47,172 nt of DNA, from assembly GCF_014174475.1 (NCBI RefSeq), contig NZ_JACJUD010000010.1, positions 1 through 47,172 of the forward strand. The letters run 5' to 3'. Both the position numbers and the translations under genes were made by a program. The stretch comes from Aquipseudomonas ullengensis (GTDB lineage Bacteria > Pseudomonadota > Gammaproteobacteria > Pseudomonadales > Pseudomonadaceae). A model generated the notes under the pieces. It did not search any database. It had not been told where the DNA came from and saw nothing but the letters and a program-made list of their open reading frames with translations. Of the stretch, positions 42,647 to 47,172 are shown in pieces; the stretch's first letter is position 1, and each line of letters starts with the position of its first letter.

Positions 42647-43494
42647 TTCAGCAGGTCGGCGGCGCGAGCGGCGTCCTCGATGCCCTTGTAGTTTTCCGGC
42701 TTGGTCTCGATGAAACGGCTGGCGGCCTGCAGGTCGAGGATCGCCTTGTGCTCGGGATTGGCCGGGTCGAGGGCGAGGAAGGCCTGCTTGATCTTCGCGG
42801 TTAGGGCCGGGTCGAGGGTGCCACGCACGGTCCAGTTGTAGTCGTAGTAGGTCGGGGTGGTGGCGAAGACCTTGACCTTGCTGGTGTCGACCTTGCCGGC
42901 AGCGACCAGTTTTTCCCACACGCTGGCGTTGAGCACGCCGCCGTCGACCTTGCCGGCCTGCACCCAGGCGGCGGTGGCGTCATGCGCGCCGGAGTAGCCG
43001 ATGCGGCTGAAGTAGCTTTCCGGCTTGATGCCGTCCTGCAGCATGAAGTAGCGCGGCATCAGGCTGCCGGACGTGGAGGAGATGGAGCCGAAGGCGAAGG
43101 TCTTGCCCTTGAGATCGGCCAGCGACTTGACGTCCGGGTTGGCGGTGATGAACTTGCTGGTGAACTGGGCGTCCTGCTCGCGCTGTACCAGCGGGATGGC
43201 GTTGCCGGTTTTCAGATGCACCTGGACGAAGGTGAAGCCGCCCAGCCAGGCCAGGTCCAGACGGTCGGTGGCCAGGGCCTCGACCACGGCCGGGTAGTCG
43301 GCCACCGGAACGAACTCGACCTTCATGCCCAGTTCTTTCTCCAGGTAGGCGCCCAGCGGCTTGAACTTGCGCAGCAGTTCAGTGGGGGCTTCGTCCGGGA
43401 TGGCACTGACTTTCAGCACGTCGGCGGCATGCGACAGGGTGGCGGACAGGGACAGGGTGAAAGCGGCGGCGAGCGCCAGGGTGCGCTTGAGCAT
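42643..43494 (-). CDS. PhnD-like binding protein, putative selenium oxyanion (selenate) transporter component
   Basis: The 283-residue product has a signal peptide (MLKRTLALAAAFTLSLSATL, cleavage after SHA) and the PhnD fold: SAIPDEAPTELLRKFKPLGA, LDLAWLGGFTFVQ and GSLMPRYFMLQDG. Phosphonate-type binding proteins found beside selD are, from memory, annotated as putative selenate ABC transporter components. That assignment rests on context, and phosphonate or phosphite cannot be excluded. GGAGA precedes the ATG. It is divergent from selD with 159 bases between. Confidence 0.85.
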   Translation of the reverse strand: MLKRTLALAAAFTLSLSATLSHAADVLKVSAIPDEAPTELLRKFKPLGAYLEKELGMKVEFVPVADYPAVVEALATDRLDLAWLGGFTFVQVHLKTGNAIPLVQREQDAQFTSKFITANPDVKSLADLKGKTFAFGSISSTSGSLMPRYFMLQDGIKPESYFSRIGYSGAHDATAAWVQAGKVDGGVLNASVWEKLVAAGKVDTSKVKVFATTPTYYDYNWTVRGTLDPALTAKIKQAFLALDPANPEHKAILDLQAASRFIETKPENYKGIEDAARAADLLK

Positions 43495-43609
43495 GAAGAT
43501 TCTCCGGTTCAATAGCGGAAAAGGTTCGAAGGGGCGGGCCAAGGGCCGCGCTTCGTCAGGGTAGTAGAACGGCGGCGATTATATGGGCGCAGGCGTGAAA
43601 GAGCAGCTT

Positions 43610-43618
43610 TGCTAGAAT
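43610..43618 (+). promoter_or_regulatory. Extended -10 promoter candidate of selD
   Basis: TGCTAGAAT fits an extended -10 (TGnTAnAAT) 36 bases before the selD start. No good -35 is seen. Confidence 0.35.
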
Positions 43619-43653
43619 CCGCGCCTGTTTCCGATTTGCCGAGAGCCTGACCG

Positions 43654-44688
43654 ATGAGCGAGCCGATCCGCCTGACCCAGTACAGCCATGGAGCCGGTTG
43701 CGGCTGCAAGATTTCCCCCAAGGTGCTGGAAGTGATCCTCGCCGGTAGCGGCGCGCAGAACCTCGACCCCAAGCTGTGGGTGGGCAATGCCTCGCGTGAC
43801 GATGCGGCGGTCTACGCCCTGGACGACGAGCGTGGCGTGGTCTCCACCACCGACTTCTTCATGCCCATCGTCGACGACCCCTATGATTTCGGCCGCATCG
43901 CCGCCACCAATGCGATCAGCGATATCTACGCCATGGGCGGCGACCCGCTGATGGCCATCGCCATCCTCGGCTGGCCGGTGAATGTGCTAGCGCCGGAAGT
44001 GGCGCGCGAGGTGATCCGTGGTGGCCGCGCGGTATGTGACGCCGCAGGCATCCCGCTGGCCGGTGGCCACTCCATCGATGCGCCCGAGCCTATCTTCGGC
44101 CTGGCCGTGACCGGCGTGGTCTACAAGAAGCACATGAAGCGCAACGACACCGCCACGGCTGGCTGCCAGCTGTACCTGACCAAACCGCTGGGCATCGGCA
44201 TCCTTACCACCGCCGAGAAGAAGGCCAAGCTGCGCGCAGAAGATGTCGGCCTGGCCCGCGACTGGATGTGCACCCTGAACAAGCCTGGCAGTCGCTTCGG
44301 CAAACTGGCCGGCGTGCAGGCCATGACCGACGTCACCGGCTTCGGCCTGCTCGGCCATCTGGTGGAGATGGCCGACGGCGCGGGCCTTACCGCCCAGCTC
44401 GATTACGCCGCCGTGCCGCGCCTGCCGGGCGTCGACTACTACCTGGCCGAGGGCTGCGTGCCGGGTGGCACGTTGCGCAACTTCGACAGCTATGGCGAGA
44501 AGATCGCACCGATCAGCGACGCGCAGCGCGACCTGCTGTGCGACCCGCAGACCAGCGGCGGCCTGCTGGTGGCCGTCAGCCCCGAGGGCGAAGCCGAGTT
44601 TCTGGCGGTGGCCGCCGAACTGGGGCTGCAGCTGGCACCCATCGGCCAACTGGTCGAGCGACAGCGCCACGCGGTAGAGGTGCGGTGA
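43654..44688 (+). CDS. selD: Selenide, water dikinase (selenophosphate synthase)
   Basis: The 344-residue enzyme makes selenophosphate from selenide and ATP in the cytoplasm. The active-site segment HGAGCGCKIS gives C16, C18 and K19; no selenocysteine codon is used. Other family motifs: DDAAVYALDD, TTDFFMPIVDDP, GGHSIDAPEP and TDVTGFGLLGHL. The stop overlaps the mnmH start by one base (TGATG). Confidence 0.97.
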   Translation: MSEPIRLTQYSHGAGCGCKISPKVLEVILAGSGAQNLDPKLWVGNASRDDAAVYALDDERGVVSTTDFFMPIVDDPYDFGRIAATNAISDIYAMGGDPLMAIAILGWPVNVLAPEVAREVIRGGRAVCDAAGIPLAGGHSIDAPEPIFGLAVTGVVYKKHMKRNDTATAGCQLYLTKPLGIGILTTAEKKAKLRAEDVGLARDWMCTLNKPGSRFGKLAGVQAMTDVTGFGLLGHLVEMADGAGLTAQLDYAAVPRLPGVDYYLAEGCVPGGTLRNFDSYGEKIAPISDAQRDLLCDPQTSGGLLVAVSPEGEAEFLAVAAELGLQLAPIGQLVERQRHAVEVR

Positions 44689-45788
44689 TGCGCGACAACA
44701 CCAGCGACTACCGCGAGCTGTTCCTCAGCGATGTGCCGATGATGGACATGCGCGCCCCGGTCGAATACGCCAAGGGTGCCTTCCCCAATACGGTCAGCCT
44801 GCCGCTGATGACCGACATCGAGCGGCAGAGGGTGGGCACCTGCTACAAACAGCACGGCCAGCAGGCGGCCATCGAATTGGGCCACCAACTGGTCTCGGGG
44901 CAGATCAAGGCCGCGCGCGTCGAGGCCTGGGCGGCCTTTGCCAAGGCCCACCCGCAAGGCTACCTGTACTGTTTTCGCGGCGGCCTGCGCTCGCAAATCG
45001 TCCAGCAATGGTTGAAAGAAGCGGGTATCGACTATCCACGGGTCATCGGCGGCTACAAGGCCATGCGTACCTTCCTGATCGAGGCTCTGGACCGGGCGAT
45101 GGCCGAGTGCGACTTCGTCATCGTCGGCGGCATGACCGGCACCGGCAAGACCGAGGTGGTGGCGGCCCTGGCCAACAGCATCGACCTGGAAGGCCACGCC
45201 AACCATCGCGGCTCCAGCTTCGGCAAGCGCGCTACCGGCCAGCCCGCGCAGATCGACTTCGAGAACCAACTGGCCATCGACCTGCTCAAGCGTCGCGCAC
45301 GTGGGCAGCAGCAGTTCGTGCTGGAGGACGAGAGCCGCCTGATCGGTACGTGCTCGCTGCCGCTGCCACTGCACCAGGGCATGCAGCGCTACCCATTGGT
45401 GTGGCTGGAGGACAGTTTCGACGGTCGCGTGCAGCGCATTCTCAAGGACTACGTGATCGACCTGGCCGGCGAATTCCTTGCCGTACATGGTGAAGAACAG
45501 GGTTTCGCGCGCTTTGCAGAACGGCTGCTGCAAAGCCTCGACAACATCCTGAAACGCCTCGGCGGCGAGCGCCACGCACGCCTGCGCGAGCGCATGCAGC
45601 AGGCGCTGGACGAGCAGCTCCGCAGTGGTGCGGTGGAGTTGCACTGCGGCTGGATCGAGGCGCTGCTGAGCGAGTACTACGACCCCATGTACGTCTACCA
45701 ACGCGATAGCAAGGCGGCGCGCATCGAGTTCGCGGGTGAAGCCGAGGCGGTCATCGCCTATTTGGCAGAGCGCCAGTTGCAGCGCTAG
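44688..45788 (+). CDS. mnmH: tRNA 2-selenouridine synthase
   Basis: The 366-residue enzyme replaces sulfur by selenium in the wobble 2-thiouridine of tRNAs using selenophosphate from SelD. N-terminal rhodanese domain with catalytic C95 (YLYCFRGGLRSQ), then a P-loop (GGMTGTGKTEVV, about 147-158). Starts at the ATG overlapping the selD stop. The coupled pair selD-mnmH fits an organism using selenium for tRNA even if selA/selB are absent from this window. Confidence 0.95.
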   Translation: MRDNTSDYRELFLSDVPMMDMRAPVEYAKGAFPNTVSLPLMTDIERQRVGTCYKQHGQQAAIELGHQLVSGQIKAARVEAWAAFAKAHPQGYLYCFRGGLRSQIVQQWLKEAGIDYPRVIGGYKAMRTFLIEALDRAMAECDFVIVGGMTGTGKTEVVAALANSIDLEGHANHRGSSFGKRATGQPAQIDFENQLAIDLLKRRARGQQQFVLEDESRLIGTCSLPLPLHQGMQRYPLVWLEDSFDGRVQRILKDYVIDLAGEFLAVHGEEQGFARFAERLLQSLDNILKRLGGERHARLRERMQQALDEQLRSGAVELHCGWIEALLSEYYDPMYVYQRDSKAARIEFAGEAEAVIAYLAERQLQR

Positions 45789-45967
45789 CGCGAAGGAACA
45801 CCAAGAGCCGGGCTGGCGCAGGCCACTTCGCCATCCGCCCTTGGCCGCTTTTTGCCGATCAGCGAGCTGCGGTCGATTGGGCAACGGCAATCCAACCTGT
45901 AGTCAGCGCAGCTGTAGCTGACCGTTTGCCTTGATGCGCTGAGATTCCACTTCGGGCCAGCCTGCGG

Positions 45968-46042
45968 CTATTCCAGTTGCACCCCGTGGCCGCAGTTGTC
46001 GAAGCGCTGATAGCTCCAGGGCGCGTTGACGTGGATGTCGGA
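45968..46042 (-). pseudogene. Fragment resembling an alpha/beta hydrolase C-terminus
   Basis: The minus strand reads DIHVNAPWSYQRFDNCGHGV then QLE and a stop. The FDNCGHGVQLE end recalls the histidine segment of alpha/beta hydrolases (GHW.Q.E). Nothing upstream in frame matches; the sequence joins an AraC fragment in the opposite orientation near 46040. A remnant only. Confidence 0.35.
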
Positions 46043-46391
46043 GCCGGAGTTGCCGACCCTGGTCGAGCATCTGATCCGCAGCTTTATGCCCGACGCCCGC
46101 GCGACCATCGAGCAGGTGGCCGACTGCATGATGTTCAGCACGCGCAAGCTGCAACGCCTGCTGGCCGATGAAGGCACGACTTTCCAGGAACTGCTGACCT
46201 CGGCCCGGCAGTTCATGGCCTGCCACTACCTGCAGGATTCCACCATCAGCATTGCGCAGATATCCGACCTGCTCGGCTACAGCAGCCAGAGCGCATTCAG
46301 CCGCGCGTTTCAGCAGTGGTACGGGCAGAGTCCGAGGGCGTGGCTAAAGCAGCAGGTGCTTGGCGTTAGAGGGAGGCGGGATAATCAATAG
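46026..46391 (+). pseudogene. Truncated AraC-family regulator (HTH domain only)
   Basis: The about 121 residues keep the double HTH of AraC proteins: IEQVADCMMFSTRKLQRLLA and ISIAQISDLLGYSSQSAFSR then AFQQWYGQSPRAW. The ligand domain of about 200 residues is missing, and the 5' part is replaced by unrelated sequence. The start would be TTG at 46026 or ATG at 46035 without a clear ribosome site, so this is most likely a remnant. Confidence 0.75.
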
Positions 46392-46448
46392 TGGTTGTGG
46401 CGGAGAGCTGCACTGTCGGAGTGGGAGAGTCCTGCAGCGGAACAAGGC

Positions 46449-46525
46449 CGATAACGTTTGGTTAAGGGGCCGGCTTTAGCCGGTCCCGAGTGAGCGAAGC
46501 GAACGACTTGAACCAGTTGTTATGG
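46449..46525 (-). repeat. attC site of cassette 3B (terminal)
   Basis: Minus strand from CCATAAC to GTTATCG, with GTTCGCTTCGCTCACTCGGG and ACCGGCTAAAGCCGGCCCC. The last attC before the chromosome flank (AraC remnant). Confidence 0.85.
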
Positions 46526-46526
46526 C

Positions 46527-47036
46527 TTACCGCTCCCAGATGGGCCTAATTTCTTTGCCTGTTACTAGGGTGTGTAGTGCACACATTGCTTCGTGTATTT
46601 TTACGGTGACTTCTTTTATGGAGTGGAGTTTTACTTCCTCTACTGTGGTTTTTAACGATCCTCCGCGTGAGGAGGCAAAAGAAAGCATGACTTTCCCCGT
46701 TTCTTGATCTGTGGTTATTGCGTTGTGAGCATACTTGTTTCGTGCTTTTTGAGCGGACTGGAGCTTTGCAATAACCGACTTGTAATTTTTTATATTGGGA
46801 TACTGAGGGGCTAGCTTTTCGCTGAGCGCGCTTATTATGTCTATTTTCTGTTGAAAATTACTGCTTGCTACCATTATGACGGCTCGATAATCAAGAGCCG
46901 CCTCGTATCCTGCTAGCTTGCTGATAGCTATGTTCACGCTCGATTCTAGTGTGCCCCATAGGGTCGTTACTCGTCCGAGTTCAAGGAGATATTCATTCGG
47001 GGCAGGCCAATTATCTTTGAATGTTGGAATGCTCAT
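46527..47036 (-). CDS. Cassette 3B: HEPN-like helical protein
   Basis: The 169-residue product is mostly helical. It contains SAQKARNKYAHNAITT, with R99-N-K-Y-A-H104, the R-x4-H motif of HEPN ribonucleases (many have RNxxAH). N-terminal LGRVTTLWGTLESSVNIAIS is also typical of HEPN-like or Cthe_2314-type proteins. A nuclease role in defence or a toxin function is inferred; no nucleotidyltransferase partner is present. Starts shortly after an attC core and stops one base before the next. Confidence 0.65.
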   Translation of the reverse strand: MSIPTFKDNWPAPNEYLLELGRVTTLWGTLESSVNIAISKLAGYEAALDYRAVIMVASSNFQQKIDIISALSEKLAPQYPNIKNYKSVIAKLQSAQKARNKYAHNAITTDQETGKVMLSFASSRGGSLKTTVEEVKLHSIKEVTVKIHEAMCALHTLVTGKEIRPIWER

Positions 47037-47046
47037 TTTGTTTTAG

Positions 47047-47124
47047 CCATAACGTTTGGTTAAGGGGCCGGCTTTAGCCGGTCCCGCAGTGAGCGAAGCG
47101 AATGACTTGAACCATTTGTTAGGC
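47047..47124 (-). repeat. attC site of cassette 3A
   Basis: Minus strand from GCCTAAC to GTTATGG, 78 bases, with GGACCGGCTAAAGCCGGCCC. The stop codon of the partial gene lies inside its left core. Confidence 0.85.
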
Positions 47125-47172
47125 GTTGCCTATAAAAGGGTTGTTGAGGTCGTATGAGGACTCAGCAAGAAC
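47119..47172 (-). CDS. Cassette 3A: C-terminal end of an unknown protein (partial)
   Basis: The minus strand reads VLAESSYDLNNPFIGNA and TAA, the stop lying in the attC left core (GCCTAAC) as is usual for cassette genes. The rest is beyond the window edge. Function cannot be judged. Confidence 0.55.
   Translation of the reverse strand, partial: VLAESSYDLNNPFIGNA

Larger units (their letters stand above)
46449..47172 (-). mobile_element. Integron cassette array 3, inverted, runs off the right edge
   Basis: Two complete attC sites on the minus strand (46449-46525, 47047-47124) bracket one gene, and the tail of another cassette gene follows to the right. The cassettes are AT-rich. The array points opposite to arrays 1 and 2, with its attI side to the right, beyond the window. 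Confidence 0.82.

Noticed and set aside
44268..44687. N-terminal extension of mnmH into selD
   Set aside because: It is an alternate-frame reading of selD; the family start is MRDNTSDY at 44688.

Overview
The window looks like a chromosomal segment of a high-GC gammaproteobacterium, most likely a Pseudomonas of the alcaligenes/mendocina/stutzeri type. The reasons are the codon use, the nirBD + kinase/phosphatase nitrogen-assimilation block, the Pseudomonas-style REP/REPIN repeats built on TGTAGGAGC(C/G)AGCT, and cassette recombination sites of the Pseudomonas chromosomal-integron type. No tRNA, rRNA or CRISPR array was seen.

Layout. 1-123: tail and right end of an IS3-family insertion sequence. 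213-6085 (minus strand): nitrite assimilation operon, nirB-nirD-FNT nitrite transporter-PP2C/Ser-Thr kinase. It has a sigma-54-type promoter and a long leader with A/G hexaloop hairpins and a competing terminator, the layout expected for control by an ANTAR antiterminator (NasT). 6628-13062: ordinary metabolic genes (ClpP-fold exported protein, DUF7693-like protein, amidase, SulP transporter with STAS domain, exported amidohydrolase). 13141-16131: AT-richer integron cassette array 1, with an attI-like site, four cassettes and three attC sites. 16255-29274: a stress or envelope block with a giant 2860-residue cyclic beta-1,2-glucan synthase, three CsbD-like small proteins, several short proline-rich or disordered proteins in translationally coupled pairs, a glycine-zipper protein and three REPINs. 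29395-33492: a REC-PAS-GGDEF-EAL c-di-GMP protein and two paralogous Crp/Fnr regulators. 33661-35930: cassette array 2 (attI-like site with an intact GTTAGGC core, unknown gene, VOC protein, RHH/ParE toxin-antitoxin pair, small membrane protein). 36144-40131: small membrane protein, two LysR regulators, MscS channel with a C-terminal cyclic-nucleotide-binding-like domain. 40157-45788: a PhnCDE-like ABC importer divergent from selD-mnmH, probably a selenium uptake and selenium tRNA modification locus. 45968-46391: gene remnants. 46449-47172: cassette array 3, inverted, with a HEPN-like protein and running off the right edge.

The most notable features are three separate cassette arrays, two starting at homologous attI-like sequences and none with an integrase gene in view; the leader RNA of nirB; the repeated module of a short disordered protein overlapping a CsbD-like protein; and the selenium-linked phosphonate-type importer. 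Several cassette proteins (PD-(D/E)XK-like, HEPN-like, a Cys/His-rich AHSIQ protein, a TA pair) suggest that the arrays store defence-like functions. All functional statements come from reading motifs; no database search was run.
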